64,000 nucleotides of DNA, taken from CAZYSK01 sp964649415. GTDB taxonomy: Bacteria; Chloroflexota; Anaerolineae; B4-G1. Shown in pieces: positions 39,994-48,013 of the stretch. Location of the stretch: contig CAZYSK010000010.1 in the NCBI GenBank assembly GCA_964649415.1, positions 1-64,000 of the forward strand, written 5' to 3'. How positions within the stretch are numbered: position 1 is the first letter of the stretch; each line of letters begins with the position of its first letter. The translations under genes were made by a program, and so were the position numbers. The notes below the pieces were generated by a model. It was not told the DNA's origin. It worked only from the letters and a program-made list of their open reading frames with translations, and made no database searches.

Positions 39994-41209
39994 GCCCCTC
40001 CGATCCCAGAGCCGCGCGTACCTGCCGGCGGAGCGAGGCCCGCTCCCGACGGTACGCCTCCTCCGCCACCTGTCCCGCCTCGAAGTCGCCGTCCAGCTTC
40101 GCCATAGCCTCCACCAGCGGACGGGCCTGAGCAGGAATCGGCATTGCGCTGAAGCGAGGCGTCTGGCGACCGAGGAGCAGGTAGACCACCAGCACAGCCG
40201 CAGCCAACGCCGCCAGCCCGATGGCCGTCTCCAGCGTCGCATTCCGGACAGATGCAGTCTCGCCCGGCACGACCGCGCCCGGCTGCGATCCGGCGACCAG
40301 CGTGAAGGCCAGGGGCTCGCCCGCCGCCAGCGGCCCGGCCGTGTAGGAGAGGGCTTCCCCCATCTGCGTATCGAGCACACCCGCCGGCGAGATCCCGTCC
40401 CCTAGCAGCGTGATGGACGCAGCCTCAGACTCTAAAGGTTTCGGAAAACCTTTAGAGTCTGCCAGCACAAGGACGGCAGATGAGATCGGTACGTCGAGCA
40501 CCCGCTCGATGCGAGCTCCCTCCCGATAGGGCATCTCATAGCTGAAGAGAACCTCACCGGATGCAGATCCCGGCAGAACAGGGGCTGTGTCCACGAAGCC
40601 CCCCCCTTGCTCGAAGAAACGCTCCCCCAGCCCCGCGCCCTCGAACGCCAGGCCCTCCGCCTCCTCAGGCAGCGTGAACGTCAACGTCGTTCGTCGCCCG
40701 ATCTCCAGATGCCGCGCGCCCACGTACGTCCGGTCACCCGTGTTGCTGACCAGGTAGTACTCCCTCACCTGGAGCCGGCCGTCCATGGGCACCAGGAAGA
40801 TGTGCAGTTGGGCGACCTCGATATCGCCCGCGTCCTCGCTCGTCCCGTAGACAGTGACGGGCAGCCTCACCTCGCTTTGATCAGGCTCAGGGGCGACGAA
40901 CTCAGAGAGGTACGTCACATCCTGGAAGACGACGCGGGCCACGAAGACCTCCCCAAGCGCGCCGTCCGACGTCAGACCCTCTAGGCTAAAGGAGCCATCG
41001 CTAGCAGTGCGCGTGGTGTAGGTCGCCCGTTCCTCTGTCCCGGAGAATACGTGCAACGTGACAGCCAGGCCTGCCGGCACAGACTCGCCGGGCGTCCCGT
41101 TGGTCACCAGGCCCACCACGCGAAGCCCTCCCTCCTGGGGGGCAGGTGCCCAACCCGCCACAAGCAGGGGCACCAGCAGAGCCAGCACCAACCTCGGCCA
41201 GCGCCTCAT
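39977..41209 (-). CDS. Secreted/membrane-anchored beta-rich protein of the ccm operon
   Basis: The 410-residue protein has a signal peptide (M-R-R-W-P-R-L-V-L-A-L-L, cleaved near A22), a beta-sandwich resembling carboxypeptidase regulatory-like domains (V-V-G-L-V-T-N-G-T-P, D-G-S-F-S-L-E-G-L), a second beta-rich half, and one membrane helix near residue 335 followed by a charged cytoplasmic helix. Its ATG overlaps the zinc-ribbon stop. The location within ccm suggests a scaffold or apocytochrome-binding role outside the membrane, perhaps replacing a CcmI-like protein, but that is a guess. Residues 250-261 are encoded by a dispersed palindromic DNA element inserted in frame. Confidence 0.75.
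   Translation of the reverse strand: MRRWPRLVLALLVPLLVAGWAPAPQEGGLRVVGLVTNGTPGESVPAGLAVTLHVFSGTEERATYTTRTASDGSFSLEGLTSDGALGEVFVARVVFQDVTYLSEFVAPEPDQSEVRLPVTVYGTSEDAGDIEVAQLHIFLVPMDGRLQVREYYLVSNTGDRTYVGARHLEIGRRTTLTFTLPEEAEGLAFEGAGLGERFFEQGGGFVDTAPVLPGSASGEVLFSYEMPYREGARIERVLDVPISSAVLVLADSKGFPKPLESEAASITLLGDGISPAGVLDTQMGEALSYTAGPLAAGEPLAFTLVAGSQPGAVVPGETASVRNATLETAIGLAALAAAVLVVYLLLGRQTPRFSAMPIPAQARPLVEAMAKLDGDFEAGQVAEEAYRRERASLRRQVRAALGSEGHDRGP
40426..40461. repeat. Dispersed palindrome, CTAAAGGTTT type, inside a coding sequence
   Basis: CAGACTCTAAAGGTTT and AAACCTTTAGAGTCTG form a perfect 16-pair stem around CGGA. Length 36 bases, that is 12 codons, so the reading frame is preserved; on the minus strand it encodes D-S-K-G-F-P-K-P-L-E-S. 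The intergenic relative is at 25010-25041. Confidence 0.85.
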
Positions 41210-41475
41210 GCGCTGCCTCCGGGCAGGCGTGCCCCGCACCCGGCACAGAAGCGGTCACCGGGGCCGACGTGGCGGCCGCACTGCGGGCAGTAGTTCGCCG
41301 GCTCACGCACCTCCCGCTCCCCCTCACGCATCTCCTCGGCGCGGACCTGGGCCACCCACGCCTCAATCGCTCGATTCATGCCGGCGTCTCGCCTGGCTAC
41401 ACGAAAGGGACGCGCCAGGTAGGCCACCACAACCAGGAGCACGGCCAACGCGATCAACACACATCCCAGGCTCAT
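41206..41475 (-). CDS. Small membrane protein with zinc ribbon
   Basis: The 89-residue protein has one N-terminal membrane helix (3-22), a charged helix and a C-terminal zinc ribbon with C-P-Q-C-G near residue 64 and C-A-G-C-G near 78. It lies 12 bases after the CcmF fusion. CcmH carries L-R-C-x-x-C instead, so this is not CcmH; a role in assembling the Ccm complex is possible only by position. Confidence 0.75.
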   Translation of the reverse strand: MSLGCVLIALAVLLVVVAYLARPFRVARRDAGMNRAIEAWVAQVRAEEMREGEREVREPANYCPQCGRHVGPGDRFCAGCGARLPGGSA

Positions 41476-41487
41476 CGTCTCTCCCTA

Positions 41488-44121
41488 TCAATCCAGCAGG
41501 CTGTCCAGCTCTGCCCGCAGTTCCTGCGCGCTGACCGGGCCGACGTGTACGTACGCCACACGCCCGTCTGGGCCCACCACGAACGTCTCCGGCACGCCGG
41601 TGATGCCGTAGACAGCAGAGATCCGATCTCCAGGATCCAAGCCCATTGGGTACGTGATCTCGAAATGAGCCGCCTTCTCCCTGACCGCGGTCTCCTCCGC
41701 TCGGAAGGCGATACCGACGAGGCGGACGCTGGGTTCGTCCGTACGCCCGTCGCGTTCACGCTCCTGGTAATCGGCCCAAACGGCCTGCAGTTCTGGCAGT
41801 TGCTCGTCGCACGTCATACACCACGTCGACCAGAAACTGACCACCGCGACCCGGCCCCTCAAGTCGGAGAGGGCCAACGCCGAGCCATCGAGCAATTCAA
41901 GCGTGAAGTCCGGCGCCAATTGGCCGGGAAGAGGCCGTCCCGCAGATGGGGTTTCCGCCGGAGCGGCAGCTCCTCCCACCTCCGTTTGATCGCCAAGCGT
42001 GGGCACCTGCGTCCACGCAAGGCCGGCCGCAACCAGCAACAGCAGCGCCGCCGTCAAAGCGACGAATACCCCGCCCGACGAGCAGACGAGGGCATTGATC
42101 GCGCGCCCGGCAACGCTCGCAGTCCGAGGCACGGAGGAACGGACGGCACGCATCGGAGGGGCCAGAGCCAGTGCCCCGCCGGCCAGCATAAACAGCCCGC
42201 CCAGCCACAGAAAACTGGCCAACGGGTTCTCGATCACCTTGAAGGTCGCCGTCGCGCCACCGTCCCCCAATCCCGCCAGCACCACGTACAGGTCCTCTCT
42301 CAAGCCCACCCTCAGCGCCGGCACGCTTACCTGCTGGCCCCAATCCATGTAGTAGTCCACCCGGGGCTGAAGCGCCGTCAGGTATGCGCCGTCTCGATAG
42401 ACGGACAGAGAAGCCCAGGTGCTCAGGTGATCGCCGGAGCGCTCCTGCCGCGCGAGATCGTAGACCAGGCTGTAGCCGTTCACGGTGGCTGACTCACCCT
42501 GCGCAAGCACAACCTGCGTCTCGTAGTCGTACATCCGCGTACCGATGACGCCCAACGCGATAAGTATCACGCCGGTGTGAACGAGGGTGCCGCCGTACTT
42601 CCGGCGGTGATGCCTAAGCGCGTGCCAGAGCGCCGCCAGGAGCCCCGCCTGTCGCCGGCGCATATGGGCGCTCACGCCCCGGACGACCTCCGCCAGAGAC
42701 GTCGCCCCGGCCAGTCCGATGACCGCGAAACCGACGAGCGAGACGGGCTGCGTGAAGCCCGCCAGAGCGGCACAGACCGGCAATAGCACAGCCCCCAGCA
42801 GCCCAGGCCATCCGCGCCTGCCCAATCGGCGCAAGGCCACGACCAGGTCGTCATCGCCCACGCCCGCCCGGACCGAACTCACGGAGAAACCCAACAGGGG
42901 ACAGACGCCAAGCAGCAGGACCAGCAGAGCAAACTGGGGGCCCGTCACCCGGTCGAACCACTCAGGGCTGGCCTCGAAACGCTGGCCCGACATGCTTTCG
43001 GTGAGCGTCGGCAGCACGCTGCCGATGAACACCGAAGCGGTGATGGTAAGAAACAGGAACAGCGTCACGAAAAACGTGCCATCACGCGACAACAGCCCGC
43101 CCACCGGCCGTGGGTTCGTCAACAGAGCGCGCCGGCTGACCATGAGAGCCAGCGAGCCAAGCAGCGCCAGCGCAATGGCCGCCAGGAAGTAGGGCCCCAG
43201 ACCAGAGCTGACAAAGGCGTGGACCGATACGATCAGTCCGCTACGGGTGGTGAACGTACCGAAGAGCACGAGTGCGAATGAGACGACCACCAGGAGCACG
43301 TTCCACCAGCGAAAGCCCCCCCGCTGTTCCTGCATCACCAGGCCGTGGAGGAGCGCCGTCGTCGTGAGCCAGGGCATCAGCCCCGCGTTCTCGACCGGAT
43401 CCCAGCCCCAATACCCGCCCCACCCCAGCACGTCATACGCCCAACGAGCCCCCAGCATGATGCCCAGTCCCAGGCACAGCCACGCCACCAGCGTCCAGCG
43501 ATGGGCGGCTACCGGCCATGCCGCGACCCGCCGCGCGACCAGCGCGGCCATGGCGAAGGCAAACGGGACCGCCAAACCCACGTAGCCCACGTACGTCGCC
43601 GGTGGGTGAAAGACCATGCCCGGATGGCGCAACAAGGGGTTCAGTCCCTGCCCGTCGGGCGGCGCTGTGGCCAACTGGGTGAAAGGATTGGACAGAAAAA
43701 GCACCACGGCGACGAAGAAGACCGTGATCAGGTTAAGGAACACCATGGCCCAGGGGAGCAAGGCGCGGGATCGCGCCGGCGGGCGGGCGACCGTCAGGCC
43801 AGCGAAGAGAGACTGAAGAAACGACCACAGCAGCAGCGACCCATCCTGCCCGGCCCACACCGCCGAGGCCTTCAGATAGAGTGGGAGCGCGAGGCTGGAG
43901 TGCTCGGCTACGTAGCGGATCTGGAACCGATCGCCCAAGAAAGCGGCCAGGAGCATCAGGAGCGCCGCACCCAGAAGTGCCGTAGCCGCGAGCACCGCGT
44001 TGTGCCCGCTTTCGGACCAGCGCGAATCAGCCCGGCGGATGGCCCAGAAGGCAGCGAAGGCCGCGTAGACCGATACCGCCAACGCCAGCGCGACGAATAC
44101 AGAGCCTAGCTCGGCCAGCAT
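41488..44121 (-). CDS. ccmF: CcmF haem lyase fused to a CcmG/ResA-type thioredoxin
   Basis: The 877-residue protein starts with a complete CcmF: many membrane helices, the WWD motif W-G-G-Y-W-G-W-D-P-V-E-N and conserved histidines such as the one in F-H-P-P-A-T-Y. CcmF attaches haem to apocytochrome. After the last CcmF helices and another membrane helix, the C-terminal 150 residues form a thioredoxin domain (A-P-D-F-T-L, active site W-C-M-T-C with C768 and C771, cis-proline in G-V-P-E-T-F) of the CcmG/ResA type that keeps apocytochrome cysteines reduced. In most bacteria these are separate genes. The fusion puts thiol reduction and haem ligation in one chain. No CcmH or CcmI gene is present here. 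The start at 44121 overlaps the ccmE stop. Confidence 0.92.
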   Translation of the reverse strand: MLAELGSVFVALALAVSVYAAFAAFWAIRRADSRWSESGHNAVLAATALLGAALLMLLAAFLGDRFQIRYVAEHSSLALPLYLKASAVWAGQDGSLLLWSFLQSLFAGLTVARPPARSRALLPWAMVFLNLITVFFVAVVLFLSNPFTQLATAPPDGQGLNPLLRHPGMVFHPPATYVGYVGLAVPFAFAMAALVARRVAAWPVAAHRWTLVAWLCLGLGIMLGARWAYDVLGWGGYWGWDPVENAGLMPWLTTTALLHGLVMQEQRGGFRWWNVLLVVVSFALVLFGTFTTRSGLIVSVHAFVSSGLGPYFLAAIALALLGSLALMVSRRALLTNPRPVGGLLSRDGTFFVTLFLFLTITASVFIGSVLPTLTESMSGQRFEASPEWFDRVTGPQFALLVLLLGVCPLLGFSVSSVRAGVGDDDLVVALRRLGRRGWPGLLGAVLLPVCAALAGFTQPVSLVGFAVIGLAGATSLAEVVRGVSAHMRRRQAGLLAALWHALRHHRRKYGGTLVHTGVILIALGVIGTRMYDYETQVVLAQGESATVNGYSLVYDLARQERSGDHLSTWASLSVYRDGAYLTALQPRVDYYMDWGQQVSVPALRVGLREDLYVVLAGLGDGGATATFKVIENPLASFLWLGGLFMLAGGALALAPPMRAVRSSVPRTASVAGRAINALVCSSGGVFVALTAALLLLVAAGLAWTQVPTLGDQTEVGGAAAPAETPSAGRPLPGQLAPDFTLELLDGSALALSDLRGRVAVVSFWSTWCMTCDEQLPELQAVWADYQERERDGRTDEPSVRLVGIAFRAEETAVREKAAHFEITYPMGLDPGDRISAVYGITGVPETFVVGPDGRVAYVHVGPVSAQELRAELDSLLD

Positions 44122-44606
44122 CAATCGTCCTCGGCCTGATCGGGGATATCCTCCGCGTAGCGGGACGGACACTTGAGCAGCACCTCGTCGGCGTAGAAAC
44201 GACCATCCTCCCCTAACCAGCCGCGTACAATGGCCTGAGTCTCGTGCTGCAAAAGGTCGGGCCGCACGTCGTCGTACACGACTTCGATGCGCGGCACGCC
44301 GGGATCACTGACGGCCGCGTGGAGGACCGCCGCCAGGCCTCCCGCCTGTTCCACTTCCCGTGGATCACCCGGCACGTGCGCCATGGTGAAGCTCACCCGG
44401 GGCGCCGCGGCATCGTAGACGATGCTGTCCCCCAGCACCGCGCCGGACACGGTGAGACTCCGGCCAACGGCACCCTCCCCCATGGCGTCAAGCTCTTCGA
44501 TCGTGACGAAGTAGCGGGCAGTCTCTCCGGTGCTACTGACAATCAGGTAACCCACCGCGGCAACGATGAGCAGCCCAGCGATAACCAGGCTCGTTTTGCT
44601 GTGCAT
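44121..44606 (-). CDS. ccmE: Haem chaperone CcmE, cysteine (CxxxY) type
   Basis: The 161-residue protein has an N-terminal membrane anchor (about 5-25) and an OB-fold beta-barrel. The haem-binding histidine motif H-x-x-x-Y of most CcmE proteins is replaced by C-P-S-R-Y (C146 to Y150), the variant described in archaea and some Desulfovibrio. Haem would be bound covalently through cysteine rather than histidine. It is the first gene of the operon. ATG 44606 with GAAGGGA upstream is preferred to the ATG at 44642. Confidence 0.9.
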   Translation of the reverse strand: MHSKTSLVIAGLLIVAAVGYLIVSSTGETARYFVTIEELDAMGEGAVGRSLTVSGAVLGDSIVYDAAAPRVSFTMAHVPGDPREVEQAGGLAAVLHAAVSDPGVPRIEVVYDDVRPDLLQHETQAIVRGWLGEDGRFYADEVLLKCPSRYAEDIPDQAEDD

Positions 44607-44653
44607 GGTATGTCCCTTCGAAGCGTCTGTGCCTGCGGGCATCTGTGCCCGCG

Positions 44654-44682
44654 ATTATAGCCCAACAGCATCACTCGCACAA
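44654..44682 (-). promoter_or_regulatory. Sigma70-type promoter of the ccm operon
   Basis: On the minus strand TTGTGC (44682-44677) and a perfect TATAAT (44659-44654) are 17 bases apart. The predicted transcript starts near 44647, about 40 bases before ccmE. Confidence 0.65.
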
Positions 44683-44849
44683 CCCACGGCCGGCGCCGCC
44701 CCGCCGTACGTAGTAGATACGTAGTAGAGCGGACGAATTGCCACAACCCAGCCTGCGAGTACGAGGCGTTCACCGATCTGCCTCCGAACCCGATCCCGCA
44801 TTCGCAGTGGACGCTCCAGCATCACTTGGCCGCGCTGCAGATCTGTGTC

Positions 44850-44878
44850 TTGACAGGCGAATGATCCCATGGCATACT
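44850..44878 (+). promoter_or_regulatory. Sigma70-type promoter of the former sugar operon
   Basis: A perfect TTGACA (44850-44855) and CATACT (44873-44878) are 17 bases apart. A 20-base palindrome starts two bases after the -10, where a repressor would block transcription. Confidence 0.6.
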
Positions 44879-44880
44879 CT

Positions 44881-44900
44881 ACACGAGTAGCTACTCGTGT
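44881..44900. promoter_or_regulatory. Perfect 20-bp palindromic operator candidate
   Basis: ACACGAGTAGCTACTCGTGT is fully self-complementary and covers the predicted start site of the promoter at 44850. Its length and position fit a LacI-family operator, and a LacI-family gene starts at 45347. The rest of 44683-44849 shows no further structure. Confidence 0.7.
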
Positions 44901-44935
44901 AAACAGAGAGATTGCCACGATCACGGGAGGATGCG

Positions 44936-45313
44936 ATGAAGCTCCAGAACTTCCAGATCAAGGATCGAGAGGTCGTTCGCCAATTCCTCGAATGGCGGAA
45001 GCAGAATCCCGAGCCCCCGTCCCGGCTCAAACTGTCGTGGAGCAACTGGGGGTTTGGCATCGAGCGTGCACTCTATGAAGAGGACCCCAGTGCGCGGATG
45101 ATCCTGGTCCAGGACAAAGAACTCAACCTGCTAGGCTCGCTCATGTACACCTGGGCCGACTACCATCTGGCCGTAGACCTGATCGCCAGCAAAGCAGTGG
45201 AGCTCAAGCCACTTCGGACCCACCACTTTCCGTTCGAACGGTGGGCCGATGCCTACGCACTGGTGCTGCACCACCCGGATGAAGCTGTCAAAGTCATTAT
45301 CGACCTGGTCTAG
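44936..45313 (+). pseudogene. Chimeric remnant ORF: sugar-isomerase start joined to alcohol-dehydrogenase end
   Basis: The 125-residue open frame is made of two unrelated parts. Residues 1-44 end in L-S-W-S-N-W-G-F-G, a start typical of xylose-isomerase-like TIM-barrel sugar epimerases. From about residue 56 the protein reads like the last 75 residues of a zinc-type alcohol or polyol dehydrogenase (L-N-L-L-G-S-L-M-Y-T, D-L-I-A-S-K, T-H-H-F-P-F-E-R-W-A-D-A-Y). A deletion that removed the end of one gene and the start of the next would give exactly this. It has a good ribosome site (GGGAGG) and may still be translated, but no function is likely. Confidence 0.7.
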
Positions 45314-45346
45314 CTCTCCGGACCAGATGGATGGAGGCGATGCGCA

Positions 45347-46363
45347 ATGCACGAGAAGTCAAGAAAGCGAAAGCGGCCAACCAGCCAGGACGTAGCCGAT
45401 CTGGCGGGGGTCTCACGGGCCACGGTATCTGCCTTTCTGAACAAAAACCGCTACGTCTCGCCCGAGCTGTCCGAGCGGATCGAGACCGCGATCCAGGAGC
45501 TGAACTACATGCCCGATCCCCTGGCCCGGGCGCTCAAGCTCGAGGATGCCCAGACCATTGGCCTGATTATCCCTGTCCTGAGCCAGTTCTACACACCGAT
45601 GATTCGGGCCATCAACGAGATTGCCCAACAGAACGAATACGCTCTGCTGCTCTCGTCGAGCGAGGAGGAGGCAGACCGAGAGCGAGACCTGCTCGAGACG
45701 TTCGTGGCCAAACGGGCCAGCGGCATCCTGTTGGGCCCTTGCTCTGAGGAGAACAGGAATCTGTTGGCCAACATCCAGCGTAGCGGCACGCCGGTGGTAC
45801 AGGTCAACCGCAGGATCGCCGGGCTGGAAACCGATTCAGTGGTATCCGACAACTATCGAGCTGCTTACGGGGCTACCGAGTACCTGATCCAACGGGGCCG
45901 GCGGCGGATCGCCTACCTCGGTTACGATCCCACTACGCTGTGCAACGCTGAAAAGAAACAAGGGTACGATGCTGCCTTGCGGACTCATGGCCTCGAGGAC
46001 GATCTTGTCATCACGGTCAAAGAGCATAATGGGGCCCAGATCGCGAACGCACTCAATGCCTTCATAGATTCCGCCCAGCCGTATGATGCACTGATCTGCA
46101 CGACCCAGGGCAAGACCGCGATTGCCCTGCGCATTCTGCTCGAACGGGGTATTCAGGTCCCAGGAGATGTCGCCCTGGTGGGCTTTGACGATACGCCCTG
46201 GTCGGCAATGCTCTGTACACCGGTGACGGTTGTCTCGGAGGCCACCTACCGCATGGGAGAAGAGGCAATCAAACTACTGCTCAAGCGCATCCGGGAAACA
46301 GAGCCGCAGCCAGCCGAGCACATTGTGTTGGAGACCGACTTCATCATTCGCGAATCGACCTGA
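45347..46363 (+). CDS. LacI-family transcriptional regulator
   Basis: The 338-residue protein has the N-terminal LacI helix-turn-helix and hinge helix (S-Q-D-V-A-D-L-A-G-V-S-R-A-T-V-S at about 13-28) and a periplasmic-binding-protein-like sugar-sensing domain (I-G-L-I-I-P, V-G-F-D-D-T-P-W near 270). It is full length and intact. The likely operator is the palindrome at 44881. Its ligand is unknown; the surrounding fragments of epimerase, dehydrogenase and GPH transporter, and the intact PfkB kinase, suggest a sugar, polyol or sugar acid. Confidence 0.92.
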   Translation: MHEKSRKRKRPTSQDVADLAGVSRATVSAFLNKNRYVSPELSERIETAIQELNYMPDPLARALKLEDAQTIGLIIPVLSQFYTPMIRAINEIAQQNEYALLLSSSEEEADRERDLLETFVAKRASGILLGPCSEENRNLLANIQRSGTPVVQVNRRIAGLETDSVVSDNYRAAYGATEYLIQRGRRRIAYLGYDPTTLCNAEKKQGYDAALRTHGLEDDLVITVKEHNGAQIANALNAFIDSAQPYDALICTTQGKTAIALRILLERGIQVPGDVALVGFDDTPWSAMLCTPVTVVSEATYRMGEEAIKLLLKRIRETEPQPAEHIVLETDFIIREST

Positions 46364-46380
46364 CCTGACGGAGGGCGAGA

Positions 46381-47343
46381 ATGTCAAGTATCTGGACCAT
46401 GGGCGAGATCCTGGTGGAGATCATGCGGCCACGCCCGGGCATCCCGCTCCACGAGCCGGCCGAGTTCCTGGGTCCCTTTCCCAGCGGCGCTCCGGCCATC
46501 TTTATCGACACAGTGGCCCGTCTCGGCCACCCTGCCGGCATCGTCGGTGGCGTGGGCGACGACGATTTTGGGCGCTGCGTGCTTAACCGTCTCGAGGCGG
46601 ACGGCGTGAACTGCGATCACGTACTGCGGGCACCGCACCAGTCCACGGCCGTCGCCTTTGTCACCTACTTCGACGACGGCTCGCGCCAGTTCATCTTTCA
46701 CATCGACGGCACGCCCGCCGTCCAGGCAAGATACACGCCGGCGGACAGCATCCAGGCCCCCGCCTACTTTCACATCATGGGCTGCTCATTGATGACCAAC
46801 GACCATTTCCGCCGGCATATCATCCAGACCATGGTATCGTTCTACAACCATGGTGCCACGGTCAGCTTCGACCCGAACATCCGGCCGGAATTGCTCGGCG
46901 GCAAAGGGCTCAACGAGGTAATTGGCCCCGTCCTGGACCGCTGCTCGGTCCTCTTTCCCGGTACGGCGGAGCTCGAACTCCTGACTGGCCAGAGTGATGT
47001 CGAGGCCGGCGTACAGCAGCTTTTTGACACCAAGCCAGTGGAGATCATTGTCGTCAAGAGGGGGAAGAAAGGCAGCATCATCTACACCCGATCCAGCGCG
47101 GTAGACATCCCCCCTTACCGTACCGACGAGGTAGACCCCACCGGAGCCGGGGACTGTTTTGATGGGGCCTTTCTCTGCGGCCTGCTGGAAGAACGATCGC
47201 TGGAGGAATGTGGCCAGATGGCGTCCGCGGCGGGCGCGCTGAATGCCGCGGCTTTTGGCCCCATGGAGGGCGCCATTTCGAAGGCCTCTGTCGAGGAGGT
47301 CATGCGATTGGGTTGCGTGCCGACTGATGAGGATATGCCATGA
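46381..47343 (+). CDS. PfkB-family carbohydrate kinase
   Basis: A 320-residue ribokinase-fold kinase. Signature 1 is around G-G-V-G-D-D-D-F-G near residue 57 and signature 2 is D-P-T-G-A-G-D-C-F-D-G near 255, holding the catalytic aspartate. It has the N-terminal G-E-I-L-V-E strand and substrate loop of the 2-keto-3-deoxygluconate and fructokinase branch. It starts 17 bases after the lacI stop and overlaps the broken transporter (ATGA). It is the only intact catabolic gene left in the locus. Confidence 0.9.
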   Translation: MSSIWTMGEILVEIMRPRPGIPLHEPAEFLGPFPSGAPAIFIDTVARLGHPAGIVGGVGDDDFGRCVLNRLEADGVNCDHVLRAPHQSTAVAFVTYFDDGSRQFIFHIDGTPAVQARYTPADSIQAPAYFHIMGCSLMTNDHFRRHIIQTMVSFYNHGATVSFDPNIRPELLGGKGLNEVIGPVLDRCSVLFPGTAELELLTGQSDVEAGVQQLFDTKPVEIIVVKRGKKGSIIYTRSSAVDIPPYRTDEVDPTGAGDCFDGAFLCGLLEERSLEECGQMASAAGALNAAAFGPMEGAISKASVEEVMRLGCVPTDEDMP

Positions 47344-47970
47344 CCGGCGAGATGACGACCGACTATGACGAACAGACCAGCATCACTACCACGCGCATTG
47401 ACATGGAGGACCAACTGCCCATCGTCATGCTCGTCCTGCTTGGGACGGTGGGCCTTTTTCTCTACCCCACCAAGATGTTGTCAGACCGTATCAACAAAGG
47501 CCCGGCCTACGGATCGGGGTTAGCCTTGGCCAGCCTGGCCATCGGCGCCACCTTTCCTTTTGCCTCAGGGGCCCACGCCATGGATCTATGTCATCGCCGT
47601 CGCGGCCGGCATCGGCCTGGCAGCGCAGTGGGTCTTGACCGGGAGCATGGTCCCTGACGTCGTCGAGTTGGACGAGGCAGAGACTGGCGAACGCCGCGAG
47701 GGACTCTATTTCGGCGTGTGGGCCTTTGCCGGCAAATTCGCCGGTGCCCTGGGAATCGCCATGAGTGGATGGGCACTGGATCTATTCGGCTACGTCGAAG
47801 GTGTGGCCCAGACCGATACAGCCCTGCTGGGCATCCGGCTGTTCTTTGGCCTGATCCCGGCCATCATTCTACTCATTTGCGTCCCGGTTCTGTTCCGCTA
47901 TCCTATTACCAAGGAGAGCCACGCCCAACTCGTTCGTGTGCTGCAGCAATCCAGGCAGACACCGGTTTAA
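47340..47970 (+). pseudogene. Broken GPH-family sugar transporter
   Basis: Two overlapping frames carry pieces of one GPH (MelB-type) transporter. The first (47340-47657) begins with T-T-D-Y-D-E-Q-T-S, normally in the middle of these proteins (compare P-D-Y-D-E-R-T-A in the intact copy at 59056), then jumps to later helices (L-S-D-R-I-N-K-G-P). A frameshift near 47560-47580 moves the remaining helices (W-I-Y-V-I-A-V-A-A-G onwards, to 47970) into another frame. The N-terminal half and part of the middle are missing. Confidence 0.85.
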
Positions 47971-48013
47971 CACGGCGGTAGCCGGAACAGCACTTATGTA
48001 AGGAGGACGGCTT

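Noticed and set aside
40426..40461. Coding palindrome as a rho-independent terminator
   Set aside because: No T-run on either side, and it lies in the middle of an intact reading frame.
41206..41475. Zinc-ribbon protein as CcmH
   Set aside because: CcmH needs L-R-C-x-x-C after or before its helix; here two C-x-x-C-G knuckles form a zinc ribbon instead.
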